From the NCBI GenBank assembly GCA_027036015.1, contig JALVTH010000013.1:1-50281 (forward strand): a DNA stretch of 50,281 nt, written 5' to 3'. The position numbers and the translations under genes are program-made. Positions 35,005 to 44,027 of the stretch are shown piece after piece. Below the pieces are notes generated by a model that worked only from the letters and a program-made list of their open reading frames with translations, made no database searches and had not been told where the DNA came from. Positions within the stretch are counted from its first letter, which is position 1, and each line of letters begins with the position of its first letter. This DNA comes from Campylobacteraceae bacterium (GTDB lineage: Bacteria > Campylobacterota > Campylobacteria > Campylobacterales > Sulfurovaceae).

Positions 35005-35040
35005 ATATTATAATATAAAAAGAGTTGAGAGCGTGTGCAA
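35005..35040 (-). promoter_or_regulatory. Promoter region of the Hsp20-like gene with 12-bp palindrome
   Basis: On the minus strand TTGCAC (35040-35035) and TATATT (35017-35012) are 17 bp apart. The perfect palindrome ATATTATAATAT (35005-35016) overlaps the -10 and contains TATAAT on both strands. The ATG is at 34978. Confidence 0.45.
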
Positions 35041-35060
35041 CGTAAGTAGCAAAAGGGAAA

Positions 35061-35466
35061 GTAAAGAAAAAACTTTTAATAATTTTCTTTTTATCCATCT
35101 TACTATTTGCTAAATTTACATCAATTGACGATAAGACTTTTATAAAAATGCAAAAAAAAGTATTATAGTTAAAGAATTGATATTAAAACTCAAAAAGAAC
35201 AAAAAGAAACTAGTATCATTAAAAATGCTAAAACTATTACCTTTTTTGATGAACAAGGTAAAGTACACTTAGCAGATTTTATGTTTGAACTTGGACATTA
35301 CATCAAAGACAAAAAAACACCTTTTTTTCTCTATTGCGCTCATGCTAATAGAAGCAAAGTAGTTGGTAAATGGCTTACTTCTCTTGACTTTAAAAAAGTG
35401 TATGAATTAAAAGGTGGAATAATTTATGGCTGATTGCAAAAAGGGCACAAAGCAGCAAAAAACTAA
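35061..35466 (+). pseudogene. Decayed exported rhodanese-domain protein
   Basis: The remains of one gene can be followed across two frames. The first (from 35061) encodes a lipophilic signal peptide KKKLLIIFFLSILLFA but has GTA where a start should be, and stops at TAG 35166-35168. The second (from about 35173) reads IDIKTQKEQKETSIIKNAKT, then the rhodanese active-site loop YCAHANRSK and YELKGGIIYG. It is interrupted by TGA at 35431-35433 where the family has Trp, then continues to TAA at 35464-35466. Lost start, frameshift and stops all point to a pseudogene. Its 3' end overlaps the LysR stop by 4 nt. Confidence 0.8.
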
Positions 35467-36365
35467 TATTTGCCCGACAAAATATAATCTACTGTGCTTT
35501 TAATATATGGATTATTTTTATTATTTTTTGCATAAATAATATAAAGTGTTCTATCCATTGTGATACCATTAATTCTTGATTGATAAAGATTTTTACTGGC
35601 CACTTCTTGCACAATTGCATATTTTGATATTATAGAAACGATTGGACGCTCAAGATTTTTTTTGCTTCTTGCAATGGTATTTAAAAGAGCAGTAGTATTA
35701 TTAACTTCTGAAACAACATTAAAATCTTTACACTTAATGCCAAGTTCAGTAAATTTTTCTTTAATGATTGCTCTTGTATGGCTACCTTCTTCACGACATA
35801 CCCAATCAAAGTTATATAAATCTTCAATATGCACTACTCTTGGAAGCGGCGTATTGCTAAATAAAACAAGTTCATCTTCAAGCCACTTTCTATAAACCAA
35901 CTCTTCGTCATAAATTGGAGCTTCTATAAGACCTAATTGAATCTCTCGATCTTTAACTTTTTCTACAATTTTTTTACTCACATCAATCGTTAATTTTACG
36001 TCGTTTCCAATTGCTTCTTTAATACTATTTAAACACTCCCCTGGTAATATGTAATTTCCAATCGTAAAAGATGCTCCTAAATTAAATGTTATATCTTTAT
36101 TAATAATTTGAAGCATCTGATTTTCGGCTTTAATGATTGCTGCTTCAAGTTCAACCGCAATTTTATAAAGTTCTTCTCCAGCATTTGTAAGTTTTATACC
36201 ACTTTTTTTACGCTCAATAAGCTTGGTATCTAAATAATCTTCTAAATATTTAATTTGCTGCGTGACTGCTGGCTGTGAAACCCCAAGCTTTAGTGAAGCC
36301 TTTGAAAACCCCCTCTCTCTTGCCACCACCAAAAATGTCTCTAATTTTGAAAAATCTTTAAGCAA
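35463..36365 (-). CDS. LysR-family transcriptional regulator
   Basis: The 300-residue protein has an N-terminal winged helix-turn-helix (LETFLVVARERGFSKASLKLGVSQPAVTQQIKYLED, about 8-43) and a periplasmic-binding-protein-like effector domain (about 90-295). The effector is not identifiable. I chose the TTG at 36365 because AGGGG lies 6 nt upstream and the helix-turn-helix then begins at the usual position; the frame is open to 36422. A 15-bp dyad at 36474-36488 lies between it and the divergent helicase gene and may be its operator. A decayed rhodanese gene lies downstream, which hints at former sulfur-related duty. Confidence 0.88.
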   Translation of the reverse strand: MLKDFSKLETFLVVARERGFSKASLKLGVSQPAVTQQIKYLEDYLDTKLIERKKSGIKLTNAGEELYKIAVELEAAIIKAENQMLQIINKDITFNLGASFTIGNYILPGECLNSIKEAIGNDVKLTIDVSKKIVEKVKDREIQLGLIEAPIYDEELVYRKWLEDELVLFSNTPLPRVVHIEDLYNFDWVCREEGSHTRAIIKEKFTELGIKCKDFNVVSEVNNTTALLNTIARSKKNLERPIVSIISKYAIVQEVASKNLYQSRINGITMDRTLYIIYAKNNKNNPYIKSTVDYILSGKY

Positions 36366-36473
36366 ATTAATCCCCTTTCTGCTACAAAATAACACAAATT
36401 TATCTATTCTTGATAATATCATAGCATAATTTTTTTTAATAATTATAAATATATTTCACTATCTTCATAAATA

Positions 36474-36488
36474 ACTATAAATTATAGT
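36474..36488. promoter_or_regulatory. Dyad ACTATAA-A-TTATAGT in the LysR/helicase divergent region
   Basis: A perfect 7-bp inverted repeat around one base lies 108 bp upstream of the LysR start and 86 bp upstream of the helicase start. It is a candidate LysR autoregulatory site, although no classical T-N11-A box fits inside it. Confidence 0.4.
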
Positions 36489-36537
36489 AACAATTTGATA
36501 CATTTAATTCTTTATCTTTTTTAAATAGAGAAAAATG

Positions 36538-36543
36538 TATAAT
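36538..36543 (+). promoter_or_regulatory. -10 promoter element of the helicase gene
   Basis: Extended -10 TGTATAAT lies 30 nt before the ATG at 36574. A longer reading frame beginning at 36535 would start on this element, which argues for the shorter start. Confidence 0.55.
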
Positions 36544-36573
36544 TATTTATTATTCTTAAAAAAGAGGAATGCA

Positions 36574-38616
36574 ATGTTAGATGAACTAAACGCGGCACAA
36601 AAAGAAGCTGCCATCCACATTGATGGTCCAATGCTTATTTTAGCTGGAGCTGGAAGTGGAAAAACAAAAACCCTAACAACCCGCCTAGCTTACCTCATAG
36701 GCGAAGTAGGCATAGATCCAATCAATACCCTAACGCTAACTTTTACAAACAAAGCCGCAAACGAAATGCGTCAAAGAGCCCTTAATTTAATTGGAACGAA
36801 AAATCTCAATACAATGCCTTTGCTTTGTACTTTTCATAAATTTGGACTTTTATTTTTAAAACTCCATATAAATAAGTTAAATCGAAATAATAATTTTAAC
36901 ATTATCGATACTGATGATAAAAAAGCGCTCTTAAAAAAAATTATGAAAGAGCTTGATATCGATTTACCTTTATCTTTTGTTGCAAGTGAAATTTCAACTT
37001 ACAAAAATATATTGTTAGATCCTCAAGAGATTAAGCAAAAAGCTGAAATTGACGAATATAAAAAAGTTGCAAAAATTTATGAAAACTATCAAAATAACCT
37101 TTTAGAAAATAATTTAGTAGATTTTGATGATCTTTTAGCACTTCCTTATCAAATATTAAGCCAAGATGAAAAACTTCGTATTCAAACAAGCCAAAAATAT
37201 CAATACATTATGGTAGATGAATATCAAGATACAAATGAATTACAATTTAAACTTTTAGAGCTTTTAGCCAGCGAACATCAAAATATATGTGTAGTTGGAG
37301 ATGATGATCAAAGTATCTATGGCTGGAGAGGCGCAAACATTAAAAATATTTTAGACTTTAACAAGCATTATCCAAACGCAAAAGTAGTAAAACTTCAAAT
37401 TAATTATCGTTCAACCCAAGAAATTTTAGACGCGGCAAATAAACTCATAGAGCACAACAGAAATCGCCTTGGCAAAAAGCTTATTAGCCATAAAGGAAAT
37501 GGTGATAAAATAGAAATTTTCCATTCGCTTGATGAAAGTTTTGAAGCAAATACGATTGCTCATAAAATCAAAGAGCTTTTAAATAGGGGCACTGCTCCAA
37601 ATGAAATTGCAGTGCTTTATCGAATTAACGCACTCTCACGCTCACTTGAAGAGGGCTTTAACAAAGCCAATTTAGCTTATAAATTAGTTGGTGGTATTCG
37701 ATTTTACGAAAGAGCCGAAATTAAAGATATTATTAGCTATTTGCGCGTTATAAGCAACAAAAATGACGATTTTTCATTACTTCGCATTATTAATAAACCC
37801 AAAAGAGGCATTGGACCAAGCTCTGTGCAAAAACTCATAACTTTGGCAAAAGAAAAAAATTTAAGTTTATTTAATACATTAAAATTAGAAGAGACTCAAG
37901 CACTACTTAGTAAAAAAGCTTATACGCAAATTCAAGACTTTATTGCAAAAATTGAACTGTTAGAAAAAGAAAAAGAGGATTTAAATACTTTAATAGAACT
38001 TTTTAATGAACATATCCCACTCAAAGAGTATTATGCTAATATGAATGATGGATTTGAACGAATTTTAAACATTGATGAATTTTATGGCTATTTTAAAGAA
38101 CGCACCTTACAAGAAAAACTAAGTTTAGAGCAATTCCTCTCTGATATTGCACTTGAGAGTGATCAAGATAATTTAACTCAAAATGCTATCAATATTATGA
38201 GTATTCATGCTTCCAAAGGACTTGAATTTGAACACGTGTTTATTATTGGACTTGAGGAGGAGTTTTTTCCTTTGCTTGGAGATGGCTGTGATATCGAAGA
38301 AGAGCGCCGCCTTGCATACGTTGCTTTTACAAGAGCCAAAAATAATCTTTATTTAAGTTATGTAGATAGTAGATTTTATCGTGGTAAACGACAAAAAGTG
38401 CAAAAAAGCCGCTTTTTAGAAGAATCAGGAGTTCTTAAGGGCTCTTTAAAACAAGATAAAAAAGCCTCTTTCAAAAGAGGGGATTTAGTAAAACATAAAA
38501 TTTTTGGAATAGGAAGAGTACAAGAAGTTAACAAAAGCGGTAAAAACTACAAACTCAAAATCAACTTTGGCGGTATGAAAAAAGAGATTTTAAGTTCATT
38601 TGTGGAGCCAGTGTAA
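36574..38616 (+). CDS. uvrD: UvrD/PcrA/Rep-type superfamily 1 DNA helicase
   Basis: This 3'-5' ATP-dependent DNA helicase serves repair and replication restart. SF1A motifs in order: Q-motif LNAAQKEAA (residues 5-13), Walker A LILAGAGSGKTKT (about 22), Walker B DEYQDTN (about 215), VGDDDQSIYGWRGA, QINYRST, IMSIHASKGLEFEHV and AYVAFTRAKNNLY. The C-terminal end KRGDLVKHKIFGIGRVQEV is the Tudor-like segment of PcrA. It has 680 residues. ATG at 36574 has GAGG 6 nt upstream. In C. jejuni, as I recall, the corresponding gene next to truB is called rep, so the exact orthologue name is uncertain. Confidence 0.93.
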   Translation: MLDELNAAQKEAAIHIDGPMLILAGAGSGKTKTLTTRLAYLIGEVGIDPINTLTLTFTNKAANEMRQRALNLIGTKNLNTMPLLCTFHKFGLLFLKLHINKLNRNNNFNIIDTDDKKALLKKIMKELDIDLPLSFVASEISTYKNILLDPQEIKQKAEIDEYKKVAKIYENYQNNLLENNLVDFDDLLALPYQILSQDEKLRIQTSQKYQYIMVDEYQDTNELQFKLLELLASEHQNICVVGDDDQSIYGWRGANIKNILDFNKHYPNAKVVKLQINYRSTQEILDAANKLIEHNRNRLGKKLISHKGNGDKIEIFHSLDESFEANTIAHKIKELLNRGTAPNEIAVLYRINALSRSLEEGFNKANLAYKLVGGIRFYERAEIKDIISYLRVISNKNDDFSLLRIINKPKRGIGPSSVQKLITLAKEKNLSLFNTLKLEETQALLSKKAYTQIQDFIAKIELLEKEKEDLNTLIELFNEHIPLKEYYANMNDGFERILNIDEFYGYFKERTLQEKLSLEQFLSDIALESDQDNLTQNAINIMSIHASKGLEFEHVFIIGLEEEFFPLLGDGCDIEEERRLAYVAFTRAKNNLYLSYVDSRFYRGKRQKVQKSRFLEESGVLKGSLKQDKKASFKRGDLVKHKIFGIGRVQEVNKSGKNYKLKINFGGMKKEILSSFVEPV

Positions 38617-39474
38617 ATGCATTGCCTTTTTGTAGCCAAAAAACCAATTTTTATGAGTTCAAATCAATTTATTATGCAACTTAAAAGAAAACTTAAAATA
38701 AAAAAAATTGGCTTCTCAGGCACACTTGATCCTTTTGCAAGTGGAACTTTAATCGTTGCAACAGGAAAATATACAAAACTTTTTCAATATTTAAATAAAA
38801 CGCCAAAAATTTATAAAGCAACTCTTTGGCTTGGAGTTCAAAGCAAAAGTTTAGACATTGAAAATATCATTTCAATAGCTAAAATGCCTCCTCTTAAGTT
38901 AGAACAAATTCAAAAGCTCTTTATCTCCTTAAAAGGTAAAGTTACCTACACTCCACCTCAATTTAGCGCAAAAAAAATTGAAGGTAAAAGAGCTTACGAA
39001 ATGGCACGAGCTAATAAAGAAGTTACGTTAAGTCCCATAACTTCAACAATTTTTGATATAAATCTTTTACACTATATACACCCTTTTATCACTTTTGAAA
39101 TAAGCGTTAGCGAAGGTGCATATGTTCGAAGCATAGCCCAAATCATTGCACAAAAATTAGGAGTTAAAGCAACGCTTAGCTCCTTAGAAAGAGTGAGTGA
39201 AGGAGCACTGAAAGCTCCTTTTTATGTTCCTATAAATCCATTTAACTTTTTAAAAATAGAGCAAAATTTTTATAACAATGATTTCAAAAACATTTTACTT
39301 GGGAAAAAGCTATTGCTTAAAGATTTTTCAATTCAAAAAGATGGCACCTATTTTATCCAAACTCCAAAAAGCTATGCTATTATTGAAATAAAAAACAACA
39401 AAGTCTCTTACAAAATCAATAACCTCCCACCTTTTAAGGAAGAAGAATGCAAGAAAATTCTTATGCCAAAGTAA
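38617..39474 (+). CDS. truB: tRNA pseudouridine(55) synthase TruB
   Basis: TruB modifies U55 in the T loop of all elongator tRNAs. The catalytic Asp is in IGFSGTLDPFASGTLIV (about 30-46), and the KIYKATLWLG and YTPPQFSAKKIEGKRAYEMAR blocks are conserved. GAYVRSIAQIIAQKLG follows. It has 285 residues. It begins directly at the helicase stop (abutting) and overlaps ispE by 28 nt. The csrA gene that I recall between truB and ispE in Campylobacter is missing. Confidence 0.95.
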   Translation: MHCLFVAKKPIFMSSNQFIMQLKRKLKIKKIGFSGTLDPFASGTLIVATGKYTKLFQYLNKTPKIYKATLWLGVQSKSLDIENIISIAKMPPLKLEQIQKLFISLKGKVTYTPPQFSAKKIEGKRAYEMARANKEVTLSPITSTIFDINLLHYIHPFITFEISVSEGAYVRSIAQIIAQKLGVKATLSSLERVSEGALKAPFYVPINPFNFLKIEQNFYNNDFKNILLGKKLLLKDFSIQKDGTYFIQTPKSYAIIEIKNNKVSYKINNLPPFKEEECKKILMPK

Positions 39475-40214
39475 ATATCTACCTTAAAATTACTGGAACA
39501 AAAGAGTTTAATGGCTCGCTTTATCATACAATAAAGTCCCGTTTTGTTTTAGTAAAAAATTTATATGATACAATAAGTTTTGTGCCTTGCAAATGTAAAA
39601 CTTTCACTATCGAAGGAATAGATATTCCAAAAGAACAAAATCTTATCTACAAAGCCTACAAAGCTTTCAATTTACATACAGGCGATTTAGAAATTATTGA
39701 TTTTTTTCGATTTCACAAAGTTGTAGTGAAAAAAAATATCCCTTTTGGAGCTGGATTAGGCGGTGGTAGTTCAAATGCAGCTACTTTTATGAGAATGGTT
39801 CATAAATATTGCAATTTATTAATTAGTATTGATGAACTTGCTAAAATTGGCGCAACAATTGGTGCAGATGTTCCTTTTTTTATCTATAATTATGAGAGTG
39901 CAAATGTAAGTGGTTTTGGTGAAATTATTCAACCATTTAAAGAAGAATCACTCAATATAGAAGTTTTTACTCCTCCTATAGCTTGTAATACAAAAAAAGT
40001 TTATGAAGCATTTGATAACTATTGCCAAATTGATAAAGAGTATCAAAATTGGCAAAAAATTCCATCAAAAGAGCTTTTAGAAAAAATAAATGATCCTTTT
40101 AAACTTAATGATCTTTTTGCTCCAGCTCTTAAAGTTTATCCTACCTTAAAACAATATTATAAAAATGGCTACTTTTTTAGTGGAAGTGGCAGTTCATTTT
40201 TTAAAGTAAAATAA
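39447..40214 (+). CDS. ispE: 4-diphosphocytidyl-2-C-methyl-D-erythritol kinase IspE
   Basis: IspE is the ATP-dependent kinase of the MEP pathway of isoprenoid synthesis. The GHMP-kinase glycine loop [17 protein letters not shown] is at about residues 94-110; [13 protein letters not shown] is the N-terminal signature and [12 protein letters not shown] the C-terminal one. It has 255 residues. GGAAGAAG lies just before the ATG within the end of truB, allowing coupled translation across the 28-nt overlap. Confidence 0.94.
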   Translation: MQENSYAKVNIYLKITGTKEFNGSLYHTIKSRFVLVKNLYDTISFVPCKCKTFTIEGIDIPKEQNLIYKAYKAFNLHTGDLEIIDFFRFHKVVVKKNIPFGAGLGGGSSNAATFMRMVHKYCNLLISIDELAKIGATIGADVPFFIYNYESANVSGFGEIIQPFKEESLNIEVFTPPIACNTKKVYEAFDNYCQIDKEYQNWQKIPSKELLEKINDPFKLNDLFAPALKVYPTLKQYYKNGYFFSGSGSSFFKVK

Positions 40215-40224
40215 AAATTTATGC

Positions 40225-40230
40225 TATAAT
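40225..40230 (+). promoter_or_regulatory. -10 promoter element of smpB
   Basis: Extended -10 TGCTATAAT lies 21 nt upstream of the smpB ATG, between ispE and smpB. Confidence 0.6.
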
Positions 40231-40251
40231 TGCGGCAAAAAAAGAGTAAAA

Positions 40252-40713
40252 ATGGCAATTAATATTATTGCACAAAACAAAAAAGCAAGACACAATTATG
40301 AAATTTTAGAAACATATGAAGCTGGTATTGTTTTGCAAGGAAGCGAAGTTAAGGCACTAAGAGCTAGAAGAGCAAATTTAAATGATGCTTTTTGTCGATT
40401 TGTAAAAGGAGAGCTTTTTTTATTCAATGCCCATATTAGTCATTTAGATACAACAAATAAACACTTTAGCAAAGATGAACGCGCTCCAAGAAAACTTTTA
40501 ATGCATAGAAAAGAGCTTGATAAACTTTATGGAAAGGTCTCACAAGAAGGTTTAACGATAGTGCCGCTTAAAATCTATTTTAATGAAAGAAACATTGCAA
40601 AAGTGCAAATTGCCCTTGCAAGAGGAAAAAAACTACACGATAAACGCGAAACACTCAAACGCCGCACTTTAGAGCGCGAAGCCAAAATTGCGATGAAAAA
40701 TAGGAGTTATTAA
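40252..40713 (+). CDS. smpB: SsrA-binding protein SmpB
   Basis: SmpB brings tmRNA to ribosomes stalled on mRNAs that lack a stop codon. Conserved elements are [20 protein letters not shown] (about 8-27), [23 protein letters not shown] and the C-terminal basic tail ([13 protein letters not shown]) that inserts into the mRNA channel. It has 153 residues. It ends 4 nt into the convergent membrane-protein gene. Confidence 0.97.
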   Translation: MAINIIAQNKKARHNYEILETYEAGIVLQGSEVKALRARRANLNDAFCRFVKGELFLFNAHISHLDTTNKHFSKDERAPRKLLMHRKELDKLYGKVSQEGLTIVPLKIYFNERNIAKVQIALARGKKLHDKRETLKRRTLEREAKIAMKNRSY

Positions 40714-41231
40714 AAATAGCGTAGCCAATAGTTTTTAATTATTCTTATTTTATCTTTTAAAAAGATTTTCAAGTTTTTAAGTTCTTGTTTAACTTTAATA
40801 TAAACTTTGGTAGATTTAATCCACTCTGTAAACAAAACTACTTTATCATATAAAAATTTAAGCCAAGGAAATGAAAGTAGCAACTCTTTTTGAGTATTAA
40901 AAACCCAAAAGGCAAATGCTGCAACAATAAGTTTTAAACCATAAAAAATTATTCCAAGAAATGGATAACCTTTAAGTGCAATAATAGGTGATAAAATTCC
41001 AAACCCCTCTCCAATTATCAAAGAAAAAGTAAATACAAAAAGCACAATGTATTTATTACTTTGGGCTAAAAGCGTTTCTAATTTTTCAAAAGGCTTAAGA
41101 TATTTAATGTAGCGAAATAGCGGCTTTGCAAAACGCTCCCATACAAACTCTTCTAAAAGCAGATATAATAAAATTAAAAAAGAATAGATAAAAAAGAGAA
41201 GTTTTTGTAAAATTGTTTGAAGTTTTTCCAT
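40710..41231 (-). CDS. Membrane protein of unknown function
   Basis: The 173-residue protein has about three hydrophobic segments (about 10-30, 60-82, 88-112) and a basic C-terminal half. I recognise no domain. It starts 25 nt after the rplS stop in the same direction, so it may be a weakly expressed last gene of the ribosomal operon. No clear ribosome site precedes the ATG. A short AGCCC/GGGCT hairpin lies in the gap. Confidence 0.7.
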   Translation of the reverse strand: MEKLQTILQKLLFFIYSFLILLYLLLEEFVWERFAKPLFRYIKYLKPFEKLETLLAQSNKYIVLFVFTFSLIIGEGFGILSPIIALKGYPFLGIIFYGLKLIVAAFAFWVFNTQKELLLSFPWLKFLYDKVVLFTEWIKSTKVYIKVKQELKNLKIFLKDKIRIIKNYWLRYF

Positions 41232-41238
41232 GCAATCA

Positions 41239-41251
41239 AGCCCAAAGGGCT
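41239..41251 (-). terminator. Short hairpin after rplS
   Basis: AGCCC-TTT-GGGCT on the minus strand lies 5 nt after the rplS stop. No strong U-run follows, so it may attenuate or mark processing before the downstream membrane-protein gene. Confidence 0.35.
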
Positions 41252-41256
41252 AAGAA

Positions 41257-41613
41257 TTATTTTCTTAACTCTTTAATTCTTGCAGCTTTACCTTTTCTTT
41301 CTCTTAAGTAGAATAGTTTAGCTCTTCTTACTTTTCCTCTTCTTACAACTTCAATCTTTTCGATTGAATCTGAATAAAGAGGAAAAATTCTTTCAACTCC
41401 AATGTTGTTTGCACCAATTTTTCTTACAGTAAAAGTTTTACCAGTCCCTTGACCGCGAATAGAAATGCAAACACCTTCAAAGTTTTGCACTCTTTCTTTG
41501 TTACCTTCTTTAATTCTTACTGCCACTCTTACAGTATCACCTGCACGAAACTCAGGAATGTTTTTTGACTCAATTTGAGCTTTTTCAAACGCTTCTATGT
41601 ATTTATTTCTCAT
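41257..41613 (-). CDS. rplS: Ribosomal protein bL19
   Basis: bL19 is a large-subunit protein at the 30S/50S interface. The 118-residue sequence shows [29 protein letters not shown] (about 23-51), [41 protein letters not shown]. It overlaps trmD by 11 nt and is the last translation gene of rpsP-KH-rimM-trmD-rplS. Confidence 0.97.
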   Translation of the reverse strand: MRNKYIEAFEKAQIESKNIPEFRAGDTVRVAVRIKEGNKERVQNFEGVCISIRGQGTGKTFTVRKIGANNIGVERIFPLYSDSIEKIEVVRRGKVRRAKLFYLRERKGKAARIKELRK

Positions 41614-42301
41614 GGTCTGCCTTTACCTTACTATAGATGTCTGGTCTAAAATACTTTGTTTTATACAAAGATAGCCAATGTTTAATGGACGCGATTATAC
41701 TATGGTTCCCCTTTAAAAACTCTGAAACTACAGCCAAATTTTTATAATTTTTTGGTTTTGCAAATGCTGGTGCTTCCAAAAGCATATTTTCAAAACTCTC
41801 CTCTTGCAAAGAGTCACTATTTCCTAAAACTCCAGGAATATTACGACTAATACTATCAGCCATAACCATAGCTGCTAACTCTCCTCCTGTTAAAATAAAA
41901 TCGCCTATACTAAAAACTTCATTGGCATAGAGCTCAATTAATCTTTCATCAAAACCTTCATATCGTCCACAAATAAGGGTAAGAGACTCTTCTTTTGCCA
42001 AACGCTTTGCATCTTTTTGGTTAAAAAGCTTTGCAACCGGAGTTAGAAAAATAATTTTTGTATTTTTATCTTGCTGCTTAATAACCTCTAAAGTTTTCTC
42101 AATAGGTTCAATTTCAAGGAGCATTCCAGCCCCTCCTCCAATTTTTGGAGCATCTACTTTTTTATAACGATTTGTTGTATAATCTCTTGGATTAAAAAAA
42201 TCAATTTTAATTAAATCATTTTTCATTGCACGATGTAAAATAGAATCGCTAAAGTAGCCTTCTATTAAATGAGGAAAAAGAGTTACAAAATTAAATCGCA
42301 T
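41603..42301 (-). CDS. trmD: tRNA (guanine-N1)-methyltransferase TrmD
   Basis: TrmD makes m1G37 in tRNAs that read CCN, CUN and CGG codons and prevents frameshifts. Motifs are [19 protein letters not shown] at the start, [15 protein letters not shown] (about 108-122) and [15 protein letters not shown] of the SAM-binding knot. It has 232 residues. It overlaps rimM by one base and rplS by 11 nt. Confidence 0.97.
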   Translation of the reverse strand: MRFNFVTLFPHLIEGYFSDSILHRAMKNDLIKIDFFNPRDYTTNRYKKVDAPKIGGGAGMLLEIEPIEKTLEVIKQQDKNTKIIFLTPVAKLFNQKDAKRLAKEESLTLICGRYEGFDERLIELYANEVFSIGDFILTGGELAAMVMADSISRNIPGVLGNSDSLQEESFENMLLEAPAFAKPKNYKNLAVVSEFLKGNHSIIASIKHWLSLYKTKYFRPDIYSKVKADHEK

Positions 42302-42831
42302 TAGCTCGCTTCTAAAATATCTTTAGCGCCAGTTACTTCTATTGTTTTTTCTTCAACATTTACTTTTTTGATAAATTGAGGCAAATAAGGAATGAGAAAA
42401 TTTTTAGCAAATCCTTGCTCAATCAAAGAATCATCGGTAATTACTTCTAAATAATCACTACTTGGCAATCTTGAAATATCTTTAACAACTCCTAATATTT
42501 CACCATTTTCTATAACAGTAGCATCAATAATTTCAAACCAAAAGTATTGCCCCTCTTCTAATTTGCAATACTCTCTACTCTCTTCTTCAGTTGCATATAT
42601 TTTTGCATTCGTTATTTTTTTAGCATCTTCTGGAGTATTAATGCCAAAAAGTTTAATAAGTCCTCTTTTAGGATTGTAATATTCTATCTCTAGAATACCA
42701 CGATCAGTTGTAATCTTTCTACCTTTGACAAACTGTTCTGGAAAATCTGTTTGTAAATGAAGCTTCATCTCACCTTTGAGCCCAACGGCACGACCAAATT
42801 GAGCTACAACGATTTTCTTTTTATTTTTCAT
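42301..42831 (-). CDS. rimM: 16S rRNA processing protein RimM
   Basis: RimM binds S19 and helps the 30S head mature. The N-terminal [26 protein letters not shown] barrel (about 8-33) is followed by a PRC-barrel: [22 protein letters not shown] and [12 protein letters not shown]. It has 176 residues and overlaps the KH gene by 11 nt. Confidence 0.94.
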   Translation of the reverse strand: MKNKKKIVVAQFGRAVGLKGEMKLHLQTDFPEQFVKGRKITTDRGILEIEYYNPKRGLIKLFGINTPEDAKKITNAKIYATEEESREYCKLEEGQYFWFEIIDATVIENGEILGVVKDISRLPSSDYLEVITDDSLIEQGFAKNFLIPYLPQFIKKVNVEEKTIEVTGAKDILEAS

Positions 42832-43072
42832 CCTCTTTTGGCTTTACGTTAATTTTGTAGTTTTTTCCACCTTTTGGTTTGCATCCAGAGATAACGGTTT
42901 TAATTGCAGTAATCATTTTACCATCTTTCCCAATGATTCGACCAACGTCATTGGGATGAACGTAAAGTGTGATTTCGTCAGTCTCTTCGTCTAAATAAGA
43001 AGACTCAATTGTTATCACCTCAGGGTGTAGTGCGATAAGCCGCACATACTCCAAGATGAAATCTTTTACCAT
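42821..43072 (-). CDS. khpA: KH-domain RNA-binding protein KhpA
   Basis: This 83-residue protein is a single KH domain with GRIIGKDGKMITAI, the GxxG RNA-binding loop. KhpA (with KhpB) binds RNA and influences cell division and translation in Firmicutes; its role in Campylobacterota is less clear. It starts directly after rpsP and overlaps rimM by 11 nt. Confidence 0.92.
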   Translation of the reverse strand: MVKDFILEYVRLIALHPEVITIESSYLDEETDEITLYVHPNDVGRIIGKDGKMITAIKTVISGCKPKGGKNYKINVKPKEDEK

Positions 43073-43318
43073 CTATTCGTTTTCACTTAACTTTTTTTGA
43101 GTAATCTTTTTTACTCTATCACTCATTTGAGCACCAACACTAAGCCAATAATTTAAGCGCTCTTTATCAAATTCAATTACTTTTGGATTTGCAACTGGAT
43201 TATAATATCCAATAGATTCAATCCATCCCCCATCTCTTCTTTTTCTACTATCAGTTACAACAATTCTATAAAATGGCTTTTTTTTGCGACCCATTCTTGT
43301 TAATCTAATTACTGTCAT
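43073..43318 (-). CDS. rpsP: Ribosomal protein bS16
   Basis: bS16 is a 30S assembly protein. The 81-residue sequence begins [20 protein letters not shown] and contains [18 protein letters not shown]. The open frame reaches 43378, but the ATG at 43318 with AAAAGGG about 9 nt upstream gives the exact family start. It leads the operon. The divergent flavin reductase gene lies 116 bp away from this start. Confidence 0.97.
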   Translation of the reverse strand: MTVIRLTRMGRKKKPFYRIVVTDSRKRRDGGWIESIGYYNPVANPKVIEFDKERLNYWLSVGAQMSDRVKKITQKKLSENE

Positions 43319-43404
43319 TGCATCTAACCCTTTTGGTAATTTTTTTGGCATTTGCCTTTTGGTGGCGAATATTACCATAACTTTATTAAAAAAAATATTA
43401 ATAT

Positions 43405-43417
43405 TGGTATAATACCA
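43405..43417. promoter_or_regulatory. 13-bp dyad over the flavin-reductase -10 element
   Basis: TGGTAT-A-ATACCA is a perfect inverted repeat with TATAAT (43408-43413) in its centre, 21 nt before the ATG at 43434. A repressor bound here would block the plus-strand promoter. The mirrored TATTAT could also drive rpsP. Confidence 0.5.
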
Positions 43418-43433
43418 TAAAAAAGGATAGAGT

Positions 43434-44027
43434 ATGTTAATAGATTTTCATAACATTGACAAGTTAAGCCGATATAAATTAATGTCAAATCTTATTATTC
43501 CTCGCCCTATTGCTTGGATTAGCACCCAATCAATAGAAGAAGTGCTAAATTTAGCTCCTTTTAGCTATTTTATTCCTCTGAGCTCCAACCCACCAGCACT
43601 TATAGTATCAATTGGACATAAAAGTGACGGCTCACCCAAAGATACATTAAAAAATTTACGAGATACTAAAAAATGCTCCATTACAATTCCAACGATAAAC
43701 AATGCTCAAGCCATTCAAGATTCTGCAACTGCTTTAGAAAGCAATAAGAGTGAATTTGAAGCTTTTAAAATAGAAACCAAAACAATAAACCAAAATTATC
43801 CACCAATTCCAAAAGATGCACAAGTAGCCTTTTTTTGCGATTATTTGCAAGAAGTGCAACTACAAAACTCTTTAACGATTCCAATTATCTTAACGATAGA
43901 TTCTTTATTTATTGATGATTCACTCATCGTTGACAAAGAAAAATTAAGAATTCAATTTAACGAAGCACTTGCAAGAGTTGGAGCAAAATATTTTGCTCTT
44001 ACGCAAGAGATAGAAGTAAAAAAATAA
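43434..44027 (+). CDS. Flavin reductase-domain (FMN-binding split barrel) protein
   Basis: The 197-residue protein matches the flavin reductase-like / DUF447-type FMN-binding fold: [21 protein letters not shown] (about 10-30), [23 protein letters not shown] (about 38-60) and [17 protein letters not shown]. Such proteins bind FMN and reduce it or act as oxidoreductases; the substrate is unknown. It is transcribed opposite to the surrounding genes and sits between ffh and rpsP, which are adjacent in C. jejuni as I recall. Its stop abuts the ffh stop. Confidence 0.88.
   Translation: MLIDFHNIDKLSRYKLMSNLIIPRPIAWISTQSIEEVLNLAPFSYFIPLSSNPPALIVSIGHKSDGSPKDTLKNLRDTKKCSITIPTINNAQAIQDSATALESNKSEFEAFKIETKTINQNYPPIPKDAQVAFFCDYLQEVQLQNSLTIPIILTIDSLFIDDSLIVDKEKLRIQFNEALARVGAKYFALTQEIEVKK

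Noticed and set aside
35061-35466. Intact rhodanese partner gene of the LysR regulator
   Set aside because: It has no start codon, a frameshift and internal stops, so it is listed as a pseudogene.
36535-36573. Longer start for the helicase
   Set aside because: It begins on the -10 element at 36538-36543, and the ATG at 36574 has a proper ribosome site and the family's normal start.
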